The notes beneath the pieces were generated by a model. It had not been told where the DNA came from and made no database searches. It saw only the letters and a program-made list of their open reading frames with translations. A program made the position numbers and the translations under genes. A DNA stretch of 64,000 bases from Phycisphaerales bacterium. GTDB taxonomy: Bacteria > Planctomycetota > Phycisphaerae > Phycisphaerales > UBA1924. How positions within the stretch are numbered: the first letter of the stretch is position 1; every line of letters starts with the position of its first letter. The stretch spans positions 88,701 to 152,700 of the forward strand of contig JADLFE010000013.1 in assembly GCA_020845755.1 (NCBI GenBank). Direction: 5' to 3'. Shown here piece after piece: positions 8,368-17,275 of this stretch.

Positions 8368-9867
8368 ATGCGTCGATTCGTTTCGTACGGACCATCGGTG
8401 GTGGTACTGCTCACCTCGATGGCGGCGTTGATCGTCGTGCCCGAACTCGTCCGCCGCGTGGAAGATTCGCGAACCCAGGCGACCGTCCGCCTCGCGCATC
8501 AGGCACTCGGTGACGACGACATCCTCGAACGTCTGAACCGCGCAACCCGCGCCGTCTCGACCAGCGTCGAGCCCGGTGTGGTCCACCTCGTCGTCGAGGG
8601 CGGCCCCGCCCGTGATCTCGATCAGGCGAACGGCGCCGACGGCAATGGGCAGGACAACGATCCGGGCGACAACCAACGCCAGAATCCGCGCGGGCGCGGC
8701 TGGTATTTCCGCGGCTCGACCGGCTCGGGCTGGGTCTTCGACGACAAGGGGCACATCATCACCAACGCCCACGTTGTCCGCGGAGCCCGCAACATCAGCG
8801 TTCAGTTCTCCAGCGGCCGCGTCGCAAGCGCCACCCTCGTTGGCGCTGATCCATTCACAGACATTGCCGTGCTCCAGGTCGATGTGAAGCGAGGACTGTT
8901 CCCGCTCCGGCGCGCGAGCGGCGAGCGACCCGAGCAGGGCGACCGCGTCTTTGCCTTCGGCTCGCCCTTCGGCTTCAAGTTCTCCATGTCCGAAGGCATC
9001 ATCTCCGGGCTCGGCCGCTCCGCACGCCCCGTCCTGGAGATGGGCGGCTTCACCAACTTCATACAGACCGACGCCGCCGTCAACCCCGGAAACAGCGGCG
9101 GCCCGCTCGTCGATATCCGCGGGCACGTCATCGGCATGAACGTCGCCATCGCCACAGGGCGCGAGAGCGACGGCACCAGCGGCGAAGCGGGCCAGTCCGC
9201 GGGGATCTCCTTCGCCATCCCTCTCGACACCATCGAATCAGTGGTAGAGCAGATCATCAGCAACGGCAGGGTCGCACGCGGGTTTCTCGGTATCCAGTTC
9301 GATCGCGGCGTCGCGGAAATCATCAACGACGGCGAGTTCGTCGGTCTCGGTCTCCGCATCTCTTCGGTTGTCTCGGGCGGCGCCGCCGAGAATTCAGGCC
9401 TGCGCCGCGACGACATCATCCGTTCCGTCGCCGGCTACGACACCAGTGATCCCGAAGTGCTTCGCGCGGTCGTCAGCGCCTGCCGCCCCGGACAGGTCGT
9501 TCCCGCGAAGGTCTGGAGAGACAGTGAAGAAATCGACATGAACATCACGCTGGGAGAGCGCGATGTAGCCTCGCTCGTCAACGACGCCTGGGGGTACATC
9601 GCCCGCCAACTCGGCATGGCCGTGCGAGCCAACGCCGGCGATGCCACGATCGGGTTCGTCGTGCCCGGCTCCGTGGCGGCACGCGCCGGGCTCAAGGCCG
9701 GGCAGATCATCACACGGATCGCCGATCGCAACGTCAACGACGAAGTGACCGCCTACGCCGCGTTCATCGATGCGGGCCTCCTCATCGGCAAACAAGTCGA
9801 ACTGCGAATCAAAGACTCCGCGGCAGACGAGTCCGATCGTGCGATCAACGTCCGTCTGTTCGAATAA
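8368..9867 (+). CDS. HtrA/DegP-type trypsin-like serine protease with two PDZ domains
   Basis: 499 residues. The ATG at 8368 is chosen because AGGAGA lies 7 nt upstream and it opens directly into an N-terminal membrane segment (residues 8-28). The S1C protease domain has the catalytic triad His about 135 (NAHVV), Asp about 165 (TDIAVL) and Ser about 243 (GNSGGPL). Two PDZ modules follow (about 300-395 with RDDIIRSVAGYDT, and about 400-495 with AGLKAGQIITRIAD). An Asp/Asn/Gly-rich linker precedes the protease domain. The family degrades or refolds damaged envelope proteins. It follows panB with a 41-bp gap and probably shares its transcript. Confidence 0.92.
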   Translation: MRRFVSYGPSVVVLLTSMAALIVVPELVRRVEDSRTQATVRLAHQALGDDDILERLNRATRAVSTSVEPGVVHLVVEGGPARDLDQANGADGNGQDNDPGDNQRQNPRGRGWYFRGSTGSGWVFDDKGHIITNAHVVRGARNISVQFSSGRVASATLVGADPFTDIAVLQVDVKRGLFPLRRASGERPEQGDRVFAFGSPFGFKFSMSEGIISGLGRSARPVLEMGGFTNFIQTDAAVNPGNSGGPLVDIRGHVIGMNVAIATGRESDGTSGEAGQSAGISFAIPLDTIESVVEQIISNGRVARGFLGIQFDRGVAEIINDGEFVGLGLRISSVVSGGAAENSGLRRDDIIRSVAGYDTSDPEVLRAVVSACRPGQVVPAKVWRDSEEIDMNITLGERDVASLVNDAWGYIARQLGMAVRANAGDATIGFVVPGSVAARAGLKAGQIITRIADRNVNDEVTAYAAFIDAGLLIGKQVELRIKDSAADESDRAINVRLFE

Positions 9868-9891
9868 GCGCAATCTCGCTCGGGGATCGAA

Positions 9892-10833
9892 TCACTCGTG
9901 GCCCGCGGGACGCAATCTGACAGTCACCGGTGTCCCCGTCGCGGGAACCCGCTCGTTGTCGGCGATCCACACGGGCTCCGCGATCGCCGCTTCGGGAGAG
10001 AAGACCTCACGCCACGCGATCGTTTCACTCCCGAATGTCGCAAGCCCTATCAGTGTTCCCGTGCCGTCAGCGTCGTAATACGACTGTCCCTGCCACTCCA
10101 CGATCCGCGAGCCGGCAAAGACAAACCCCGCGCCCGCCCGCGACGACGCGCGCTCCTTCGTTCTCGCGTTGATCACGAGATCCGCCGGATCGATCTCCTC
10201 GGCTTCGGGCGACGCCGGACTGAAGACGAGTGACACTCGCACCGGCGAACCGTGCGGCGGAACAGTCATGGCGCGCGATTGCTCGTCGAACTTCCAACTG
10301 CCCGGCGCGCCGGGTTCCAGCCCGATCATGAGCAACGCCGCGTGAACGTGCGAGGGCTTCGCGCGGGTGACGACAAACGACTCGTGCTCCTTGCTGTCGA
10401 ATATGCAGGCGATCGCCTCGAGATAGACCCGCGGCGACTTTGGATTGTGAACGTCGATCGGCACCATGCCGTCAAACTCGACGAGATTCTTCGCGACGTC
10501 GACACGCACGCCGGGGAATACCTCGCGCATCACGCCGGCGGTCGTGGGGGAGGACGAAGGCGTCTCTGTCGCTTGTGCGGCTGCTGTGGGTGGCGTCGCA
10601 TCCTTCTCGTTCGGATCTCGCGGCGTGTCGCCAGAATCTGAAGGCGAAGGCTCAGCCGCGAGCGCCGGGCTTGCTTCGTTCGCGGCCTTGGGAGCCCGTG
10701 CCTGCGCAACGCCTGACTCCGGATGCGTCTTGTTCTCGCTCGACTTGCATGCGCCAATCGACAGCACCGCCGCCATCGCCATGATCATCAGAAGCCCGTG
10801 CGTAAGTACGGGCGTACTTCGCGTGCTGCTCAT
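9892..10833 (-). CDS. YdjY-domain lipoprotein
   Basis: 313 residues starting at ATG with a GAGG-containing site upstream. The signal peptide ends in a lipobox (LSIGACKSS, Cys about 29). A Pro/Ala/Ser/Thr-rich spacer (about 35-100) leads to a YdjY-like domain (about 103-195: [20 protein letters not shown] ... [25 protein letters not shown]). The second half contains [14 protein letters not shown] segments and a [17 protein letters not shown] stretch, found in planctomycete YdjY homologues. Function is unknown; surface or periplasmic location is predicted. It overlaps the murD stop by 4 nt, so it is probably translated from the murD transcript. Confidence 0.75.
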   Translation of the reverse strand: MSSTRSTPVLTHGLLMIMAMAAVLSIGACKSSENKTHPESGVAQARAPKAANEASPALAAEPSPSDSGDTPRDPNEKDATPPTAAAQATETPSSSPTTAGVMREVFPGVRVDVAKNLVEFDGMVPIDVHNPKSPRVYLEAIACIFDSKEHESFVVTRAKPSHVHAALLMIGLEPGAPGSWKFDEQSRAMTVPPHGSPVRVSLVFSPASPEAEEIDPADLVINARTKERASSRAGAGFVFAGSRIVEWQGQSYYDADGTGTLIGLATFGSETIAWREVFSPEAAIAEPVWIADNERVPATGTPVTVRLRPAGHE

Positions 10834-12146
10834 GCCCGCCCCTCACGTTTCCTCATCACCAGTTTCGCGAATGTCTCTCCGCGTTTCTCGTAGTTTTCGA
10901 ACTGATCCCACGATGCGCAGCCCGGTGAGAGCAGAAGCACGTCGCCGCACTTCAACGCCGCCCACGCGGCGTTCACCGCGTCCGCGAGAGTTCCGGACAG
11001 CGTCGAGTGTCCTTCCGCCATGGCCGCGATGGTCGGCCCGGTCTTCCCGATCGCGTATAACCCCGCCAGTTCCGGGGCAAGCGCCGCGATTGCCGACAGA
11101 TCGGATCCCTTGTCATATCCGCCCGCGATCAGGTGAACGCGCGACGGATCGCTGAATGCCGCGACCGCCAGCAGCGTCGCTTCCGGTGTCGTCGACTTGG
11201 AGTCGTTATAGAAACGCACACCACCGGACTCGCCCACAAGTTGCAATCGATGTGGCAGGCCGGCAAAGCCCGCCATCGCGTCCGCGACCGCAACTTGCTC
11301 AAGCGTCGGGTCGATCGCGATCGCCGCCGCGAGCGCCATCGCCGCGTTCACGCGGTTGTGCTCGCCGGGGATGGTCAGCCGCGGCAAGTCCTTCGCATCG
11401 TTCGCGCCAATCACGATCCGCCTCACGCCGTCGCGTGTCCCCCAGTCGCGCACGCCCTCGCCCAGCAGCGCGGTATCGCCCGCGCGCTGTGCAGAAAGCA
11501 GAGTCTGCTTACTGGTGCGATAGTGATCGATCGTGCCGTGCCAATCGAGGTGGTTCGCGGACAAGTTCGTCACGACCGCCACCCGCGGCGACCAGCCCGC
11601 CAGCCAATGCAGCATGAAGCTCGAGAGTTCCAGCACGACATAGGTATCAGTCGTGATCGCGCCGAGAGCCTCAAGCAGCGAGCCCCCGATGTTCCCGCCC
11701 ATCACGACCTTTCGCCCGCACGCCCGCAGCGCGTGATCGATCAGCGCGGTCGTCGTGCTCTTGCCCGTCGAGCCCGTCACCGCCAGCACCCGCTCGCGAT
11801 TGGGCAGCCGCTCGATCACCAGCCCGATCTCGGTCGTGACGGGGATTCCCGCCGCCTGCGCCGCGCGAATGAACCGATTGTTCCAAGGCATCGGCACAGC
11901 CGGATTCGCCACCACGCAATCGCACGTCGTGAAGTCGCTCACGTTGTGCTCGCCGAGGCGCAGTGTCACACGTCCCTGCTCAACCAGATCACGAACCGAC
12001 TCGACGCCCGCCTTCACCTTTTCCGCCGGCGAGAGATCGGTGACTAGCACGTCCGCGCCCTGGCACGCCAGCCATCGCGCCACGCCTGCGCCGCCGCCAA
12101 AGTTGCCAAGGCCCATCACCGTGACGCGTTTGGACTCGAACCGCAT
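10830..12146 (-). CDS. murD: UDP-N-acetylmuramoyl-L-alanine--D-glutamate ligase
   Basis: 438 residues from ATG at 12146, overlapping the aminotransferase stop in a TGATG arrangement typical of translational coupling; a GTG one codon earlier is the alternative. The N-terminal Rossmann-like [19 protein letters not shown], the Mur-ligase P-loop GSTGKSTTT (about 127-135), [19 protein letters not shown] and [12 protein letters not shown] are conserved MurD motifs. The enzyme adds D-glutamate to UDP-MurNAc-L-Ala, the second amino-acid step of peptidoglycan stem synthesis. Its presence supports a peptidoglycan-making planctomycete. Confidence 0.93.
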   Translation of the reverse strand: MRFESKRVTVMGLGNFGGGAGVARWLACQGADVLVTDLSPAEKVKAGVESVRDLVEQGRVTLRLGEHNVSDFTTCDCVVANPAVPMPWNNRFIRAAQAAGIPVTTEIGLVIERLPNRERVLAVTGSTGKSTTTALIDHALRACGRKVVMGGNIGGSLLEALGAITTDTYVVLELSSFMLHWLAGWSPRVAVVTNLSANHLDWHGTIDHYRTSKQTLLSAQRAGDTALLGEGVRDWGTRDGVRRIVIGANDAKDLPRLTIPGEHNRVNAAMALAAAIAIDPTLEQVAVADAMAGFAGLPHRLQLVGESGGVRFYNDSKSTTPEATLLAVAAFSDPSRVHLIAGGYDKGSDLSAIAALAPELAGLYAIGKTGPTIAAMAEGHSTLSGTLADAVNAAWAALKCGDVLLLSPGCASWDQFENYEKRGETFAKLVMRKREGRA

Positions 12147-13075
12147 CACGCGCCGGACCTCGTCGCATGTGGGGCCGTGTGTCCTGCCTGGCGATCATCA
12201 CGGCCCGCCTGTACGGGATGCTCATTCTGAATCACGTCCAGCAGCGTGTCGAGCATCTTCTTGGCGATCGGCCCGGGCCGTCCGTCACCCACAGGCATGC
12301 CGTTCAGGACCGTGATCGCCGTCACCATCGTCAGCGACCCCGTCACCATCACTTCGCGAGCCGACATCAACTCTTCCACCCGCACCGGGCGATTTTCAAT
12401 CTCCGGCATCGCCTCCAGCAAAAGCCGCCGCGTCACGCCCGCCAGGATCGGCGTGCTCTCCAGCGACGGCGTGACGATCCTCGCCCCGTGCGGCCCGTCG
12501 ATCGCGATCACCACGTTCGACGCCGTCCCCTCCGCCACGAGACCGTTGTTCACGATGATCGCGTCGTCCGCGTCTGCATCGTCGGCCTGCATGGCGCACA
12601 GCACGCTCCCCAGGAGCGAGATCGACTTGATCTGCCCCAGTTTCCAGCGCGGGTCCTGCACCGTCACCGCCGCTCGACCCTGCAGTGTCTTCGCCTCTTT
12701 CAACGAACACGCCGGGCTTGCGAATCCAAACACCGTCGGCGTCATCCCGCCGTCGGGAACACGCGTCCTCACCTGCTTGCCGGGTCCCGGCGCGCCCCGC
12801 GAGATCTGCCAATACACAAACGCATCGCGCAGGCCGTTGGCCTCCAGCAATCGATCCGTCAGCGGCACCATCTTCGCCGCGTCGTAGTCGATCGACAGCG
12901 CCTTCAGTCCGTCGCGCAGCCGCTCGACGTGATAGTCCATCGCGACGATGCGCCCGTCGAACGACCGGAGGCCCTCGTACACGCCGTCGCCCATCAGAAA
13001 GCCGCGATCAAACGGGTCGACCCTCGCCTGGTCCCGCGGCACGATCTGGTTGTTGAGGTGAACAAGCACGATCAA
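12146..13075 (-). CDS. class IV PLP aminotransferase (D-amino-acid or branched-chain type)
   Basis: 309 residues from TTG at 13075 (a GGAAAGG element lies 9 nt upstream), or 307 from GTG at 13069, which has a TACTGT box 5 nt upstream. Fold-type IV signatures are [19 protein letters not shown], the PLP lysine in [10 protein letters not shown] (Lys about 150), and [14 protein letters not shown]. The family includes D-alanine aminotransferase and IlvE, which these motifs do not separate cleanly. Coupling to murD argues for D-amino-acid transamination that supplies D-glutamate or D-alanine to the cell wall; this is inference from context. The last ~20 residues are a low-similarity polar tail. Confidence 0.82.
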   Translation of the reverse strand: MIVLVHLNNQIVPRDQARVDPFDRGFLMGDGVYEGLRSFDGRIVAMDYHVERLRDGLKALSIDYDAAKMVPLTDRLLEANGLRDAFVYWQISRGAPGPGKQVRTRVPDGGMTPTVFGFASPACSLKEAKTLQGRAAVTVQDPRWKLGQIKSISLLGSVLCAMQADDADADDAIIVNNGLVAEGTASNVVIAIDGPHGARIVTPSLESTPILAGVTRRLLLEAMPEIENRPVRVEELMSAREVMVTGSLTMVTAITVLNGMPVGDGRPGPIAKKMLDTLLDVIQNEHPVQAGRDDRQAGHTAPHATRSGA

Positions 13076-13098
13076 CAGTATCGGCCTTTCCCCGCCGA

Positions 13099-15564
13099 TC
13101 AGAGCAACGCCACCGGATCAACGTCGACCGCCGTGTGCGCGTCGCTCGTGAGCAGGCCCCGCGACCGAACCGCGAGCAGCGCCCGCTGGATCGCCCCGGC
13201 CCCCGGCGCCACCACCTCCAGCCCGAACCGATACTGCCCATGCAGCCTGGAAAGCGGACACGGCGCCACCGGCCCGACCGAAACCGCCGGATCGCCGCCC
13301 GCCGCCTTTCCCATCGCCCGAATCGCCTCGCGCAGCACCTCGCCGACCTCTTCCGCCCGCCGCCTTGCCTTCCCCGCGTCCTTGTCGCGCGTCACGACCC
13401 GGGCCATCCGCGTTGCCGGCGGCATTCCCGCCCGGGCACGGATGGCAAGTTCCTGTTCCGCAAACGTGCGATAGTCGTGTCTGGCCGCCAATTGGATCGC
13501 CGGGTGCCCGGGTGACATCGTCTGAACAATCACGGTACCCCGCGAATCGCGCCGCCCGGCCCGCCCCGCCACCTGGCTGACAAGCTGAAACGTCCGCTCG
13601 GTCGCGCGGAAATCGGGCAGGTGCATCGCGGTGTCGGCGTCGATCACCCCGACGAGCCGTACGTTCGGGAAATCCAGCCCCTTGGAGATCATCTGCGTGC
13701 CCAGCATGATGCGGATCTGGCCCTCCGAGAACGCCCGCAGGATCTCGAAGTAGTCCGCCGCCGACGACATGCTGTCGCGATCGACGCGCGTGATCGCCCC
13801 GGCCTCCATCGCGTGCCTGGCGGCGAACTTCTTGACCAGTTCGTCCTCCAGGCGCTGCGTCCCAAGCCCGAACGGATTCGTGGGCTTCGCGCATACCGGG
13901 CAGGTACGCGGCAACAGTTGCCGCGACAGGCAGTGGTGGCACATCACCAACCCGCCCGGCGGCATCCACGCCTCGCTGTCCGTTCGCACATTCCGGTGCA
14001 GCACCATCGACGCGTCGCAGTTCTCGCACCGCATGACCCAGCCGCACTTGGGGTCCGGGCACGCGATGTAGTGCGCAAACCCGCGACGGTTCAAGAGCAA
14101 AATGACCTGCCCGCCGTCCTTCAGCGTCGTGTCGATCTCCTTCTCCAGTGTCGGCCCGATCGCGTGCAAGCGATTGGCCTGCGACGGGTCCCTCACGGCA
14201 ATCGCACGCCGCTCCGCCGCCAGGTCAACGATCCGTACCTCCGGCATCGAAACGCCCGTCACCCGAGTCGGCAGTTCCCACAGCGTGAACTTCGGCGCCG
14301 CACCCGTCGCGTTCGCCCAACTCTCAAGCGACGGCGTGGCCGAGCCCAGGATCACCGGGCATCCTTCGATCTGTCCGCGCTTGATCGCTACGTCACGCGC
14401 GTGATAGCGGGGGAGTTGATCCTGCTTATACGAGTGATCGTGCTCCTCATCGACGACGATGAGCGAGAGATTCTCCACCGGAGCGAAGATCGCCGAGCGC
14501 GCCCCGACCACGATCCGCGCCACGCCGCGCCGCACCCGATCCCACTCGGCGTGCCGCTGCGACGCCGAGAGCCCGCTGTGCAGCACCGCCACCGCGCCGG
14601 CGTCGTCGCGACCGAATCGATCGACGAACCGCTGGCTCGTCTGGGGCGTCAGCGAGATTTCCGGTACCAGCACGATCGCCGTTCCGCCACCCGCCGTCGC
14701 ACGCGCGAGCAACTGCAGATACACCTCGGTCTTTCCCGAGCCCGTCACGCCACGCAGCAGATGGACGCCGAACTTCCCAAGCCGCGGCTCGATCCCGTTG
14801 ACGACCATCGCCTGGTCCGGGCTCAAGACCGGCGGCGGCTCCGCCGGCGCGAGCATCGGCGTCTCAACGCCGCTCGACTTCACCACCTCGTGCCGAGATA
14901 CCTGCAAGAGCCCCAGGCGTACCAGCCTTGCCAGCGCCGAAACCGAACGGAGCGACAGCGCCGCCAGCAGTTCCTTCTCCCCGACGCCGATCGCCGCTCC
15001 CGGTGCCTCACCTTTCAGATCGTCTGCAAGTTCGCCCGCGAATCCGCCGAACACCGCCGCCAGCGCCTCGGCCGACTTCCGCGTCCTTGCCGGCAGTTCC
15101 TTTCCATCCTGCGGCGGCGTGAATGTGTACCTGCGCTCGATCGTCTTGCCGATCCCCTGCTTCACCGCCGCCGGCATCATCGTCGAGAGCGCCATGCCCA
15201 ACGGACACACGTAGTAGCCCGCGATCCACTTGGCCAGTTCGACCAATCCCGGTGTCAGGCTTGCACCCTGGTGCTCGAGAATCGGCTTCACGCGCGATAC
15301 GTCGAACCCATCGAGCAGTTCCGCACCGCCCGTCGCAATCACGATCCCGCCCGTCGGCGTGTCGCCACGCCCCAGCGGCACCACGACCCGATCGCCCGCC
15401 CTCACCGCGGCGTCCGCGGCGTACGTCAATCCTTCCTGCCCCTTCTCCGCGTCGATGCCCCGCTCGACCGCCACCTTCGCAAAGTGCGTCGGCAACGGCG
15501 CGTCCCCGCCGAAAAGCGAGCCCGGCGGCATGATCGATCGCGTGCTCTTGCGTGACGTTCCCAT
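13099..15564 (-). CDS. priA: primosomal replication protein PriA (3'-5' helicase)
   Basis: 821 residues from ATG at 15564; longer upstream extensions would run into carA, and an ATG at 15531 is an alternative. An N-terminal 3'BD-like domain (VVPLGRGDTPTGGIV) is followed by a helicase core with Walker A GVTGSGKTEVYLQ, Walker B VVDEEHDHSYKQ, GSATPSLES, the zinc-cysteine cluster (CPDPKCGWVMRCENCD ... CHHC ... CPVC) and the C-terminal helicase motif GTQMISKGLDFPNVRLVG. PriA reloads the replicative helicase at stalled forks. It is divergent from carA with 22 bp between the start codons and lies upstream of the aminotransferase-murD genes with a 23-bp gap. Confidence 0.93.
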   Translation of the reverse strand: MGTSRKSTRSIMPPGSLFGGDAPLPTHFAKVAVERGIDAEKGQEGLTYAADAAVRAGDRVVVPLGRGDTPTGGIVIATGGAELLDGFDVSRVKPILEHQGASLTPGLVELAKWIAGYYVCPLGMALSTMMPAAVKQGIGKTIERRYTFTPPQDGKELPARTRKSAEALAAVFGGFAGELADDLKGEAPGAAIGVGEKELLAALSLRSVSALARLVRLGLLQVSRHEVVKSSGVETPMLAPAEPPPVLSPDQAMVVNGIEPRLGKFGVHLLRGVTGSGKTEVYLQLLARATAGGGTAIVLVPEISLTPQTSQRFVDRFGRDDAGAVAVLHSGLSASQRHAEWDRVRRGVARIVVGARSAIFAPVENLSLIVVDEEHDHSYKQDQLPRYHARDVAIKRGQIEGCPVILGSATPSLESWANATGAAPKFTLWELPTRVTGVSMPEVRIVDLAAERRAIAVRDPSQANRLHAIGPTLEKEIDTTLKDGGQVILLLNRRGFAHYIACPDPKCGWVMRCENCDASMVLHRNVRTDSEAWMPPGGLVMCHHCLSRQLLPRTCPVCAKPTNPFGLGTQRLEDELVKKFAARHAMEAGAITRVDRDSMSSAADYFEILRAFSEGQIRIMLGTQMISKGLDFPNVRLVGVIDADTAMHLPDFRATERTFQLVSQVAGRAGRRDSRGTVIVQTMSPGHPAIQLAARHDYRTFAEQELAIRARAGMPPATRMARVVTRDKDAGKARRRAEEVGEVLREAIRAMGKAAGGDPAVSVGPVAPCPLSRLHGQYRFGLEVVAPGAGAIQRALLAVRSRGLLTSDAHTAVDVDPVALL

Positions 15565-15573
15565 CGCCTGTGC

Positions 15574-15586
15574 GTACACTGTACCT
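15574..15586 (+). promoter_or_regulatory. carA leaderless promoter with perfect inverted repeat GTACACTGTAC
   Basis: TACACT (15575-15580) lies exactly 6 nt before the carA ATG, with no Shine-Dalgarno site. It is embedded in an 11-bp perfect palindrome GTACA-C-TGTAC (15574-15584), placed between the divergent priA and carA starts. It could serve as -10 element, operator, or both. Confidence 0.55.
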
Positions 15587-16816
15587 ATGCCCAACGCGCC
15601 CTCGGGTTCGTCCCCTGCCCCGGTCGCTCGACTTGCTCTCGCGGATGGCTCGGTCTTTGTCGGAATAGCCTTCGGGGCAACCGGCAAGGGCGTCGTCGCG
15701 TCCGCCGAGGTCGTCTTCAACACCGCCATATCCGGCTACCAGGAATCACTCACCGATCCCTCCTACACCGGCCAGATCCTCGTCGCGACTTTTCCTTTGA
15801 TCGGCAACGTGGGGACAAACGCTCAGGATGTTGAGTCGCACAAGGTCCAGATCTCCGGCTTGGTCGTTCGTGAACTCGCCCGTCGCCACTCGAATTACCG
15901 TGCCGACGCCGACCTCTCCACCTACCTCGCACGCTCCAACGTGCTGGGTATTTCAGGCGTAGACACCCGCGCCATCACCCGCCGCCTCCGCACCACCGGC
16001 TCGATCCAGGGTGTCCTCACCGATCGCACCGATCTCTCCGACGCCCAACTTGTCGAGATGGCCCGATCCGCGCCCTCAATGGCCGGCCAGAACCTCGTCC
16101 CGTCCGTCGGCTGCACCAGCAACCAGCCTTGGAGCGAAACGCTCGGCGACTGGTCTCCCGGTCCCGATCACGCCGCGTCCGGCACACGCCGCGTTCTGGC
16201 CCTCGATTGCGGCGCTAAACGGAACATCCTCCGTAACCTCACCGACCGCGGATGCGTCGTCACACTTGTCCCCCACACCATCTCCGCCAGGGAAATCCGC
16301 GAGCGATTCGACCGCAACGAGATCGACGGCCTGTTCGTCTCCAACGGCCCGGGCGACCCCGCCGCGGTCGAGCAGGTTATCCACACCCTCCGCGAGATCG
16401 TCCGCGACCAACGCGGAACCCCCATCCCGACCTTCGGCATCTGCCTCGGGCACCAACTCCTCGCCCTCGCCCTCGGTGCTTCAACCTTCAAACTCAAATT
16501 CGGCCACCGTGGCATCAATCAGCCCATCCTCGACCAACGCACCGGCAAGATCGAGATTACGAGTCAGAACCACGGCTTCGCGGTCAACCCCGATTCCCTC
16601 CGCAGGGTCGGCGGCGAACCCACCCACATCCACCTGAACGACGGCACCCTTGCCGGCTTCCGAGTCCCTGGCCGCCCCGTCCTCGCGGTCCAGTACCACC
16701 CCGAGGCCTCCCCCGGCCCGCACGACTCGTCTTACCTGTTTGACGAGTTTGTTGCGTCGATGGACATCGCGCGTGGAGTGAAACCCCGGGAAGTTGCAGC
16801 GTCCGGTAACAGTTGA
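15587..16816 (+). CDS. carA: carbamoyl-phosphate synthase, small (glutaminase) subunit
   Basis: 409 residues, slightly longer than E. coli CarA because of an Ala/Pro/Ser N-terminal stretch. The CPSase small-subunit N-domain shows FGATGKGVVASAEVVFNTA and SGYQESLTDPSYTGQI. The class I glutamine amidotransferase domain has the nucleophile in FGICLGHQ, then SQNHGFAV, and the His/Glu of the triad in VQYHPEASPGPHDS. It supplies ammonia from glutamine to CarB for carbamoyl phosphate used in pyrimidine and arginine synthesis. CarB is not in the window. The ATG is preceded by the TACACT-N6 pattern rather than a ribosome-binding site. Confidence 0.94.
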   Translation: MPNAPSGSSPAPVARLALADGSVFVGIAFGATGKGVVASAEVVFNTAISGYQESLTDPSYTGQILVATFPLIGNVGTNAQDVESHKVQISGLVVRELARRHSNYRADADLSTYLARSNVLGISGVDTRAITRRLRTTGSIQGVLTDRTDLSDAQLVEMARSAPSMAGQNLVPSVGCTSNQPWSETLGDWSPGPDHAASGTRRVLALDCGAKRNILRNLTDRGCVVTLVPHTISAREIRERFDRNEIDGLFVSNGPGDPAAVEQVIHTLREIVRDQRGTPIPTFGICLGHQLLALALGASTFKLKFGHRGINQPILDQRTGKIEITSQNHGFAVNPDSLRRVGGEPTHIHLNDGTLAGFRVPGRPVLAVQYHPEASPGPHDSSYLFDEFVASMDIARGVKPREVAASGNS

Positions 16817-17275
16817 GAAATTAGGGAATCTTTTGAACAATTCACTCGCTCCCGGGTCAGTCTGGGAGGTTGGGAAGGTTGTGTTTATGTGGACGTTTCG
16901 GGCTGGTGGGCCTGGAAAGTGCGTGTGGCGGGTGTTCGCCGAACGGATGTGCGAAAAATGCCGCAAAATCGGCTTGAAGGACCCACGAATTCTTGTATGA
17001 TCGAGATCAGAACCTGTGCGCCGCTGGAAAAGCGCGCTGTGTTCGAATAGTGCGTGGATTTCTCGGGATTCTTCCCGGCGTTCGGCAGTTTGAGAAGAGA
17101 GTGAGCGTTCGACAGTACGTTCGTTTCGTTCCGAGCGGATCAGAAGCGCGATGATGAATCGCGCCGCTGCCGCAGGAACCTTGGAGGTCTCGAACCCGGT
17201 TCTACCGGTCGAGTTTGGAGCGTGAGGCCCCTCGGGGCTCGAGTGTCGTCCTTTTTTTTTGTAGAGGAGTGTTCA
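16817..17275 (+). promoter_or_regulatory. promoter and ~270-nt structured leader of the GC-dockerin gene
   Basis: This 459-bp stretch has no gene. From the promoter at 16974-17001 the transcript would carry a leader of about 270 nt. It contains a hairpin GCGCGAT-gatga-ATCGCGC (about 17150-17168), a second G/C hairpin GAG(G)CCCC/GGGGCTC (about 17224-17242), a nine-T run (about 17252-17260) and then GAGGAG 8 nt before the ATG. The U-run directly ahead of the ribosome-binding site may aid translation of an abundant protein; this is inference. Confidence 0.5.
16974..17001 (+). promoter_or_regulatory. sigma70-like promoter for the GC-dockerin gene
   Basis: TTGAAG at 16974-16979 and TATGAT at 16996-17001, 16 nt apart. 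It is the best-matching promoter in the gap upstream of the gene at 17276. Confidence 0.55.

Noticed and set aside
13621..15555. A 644-codon plus-strand open frame opposite priA
   Set aside because: Entirely antisense to PriA with His/Arg-rich low-information composition.
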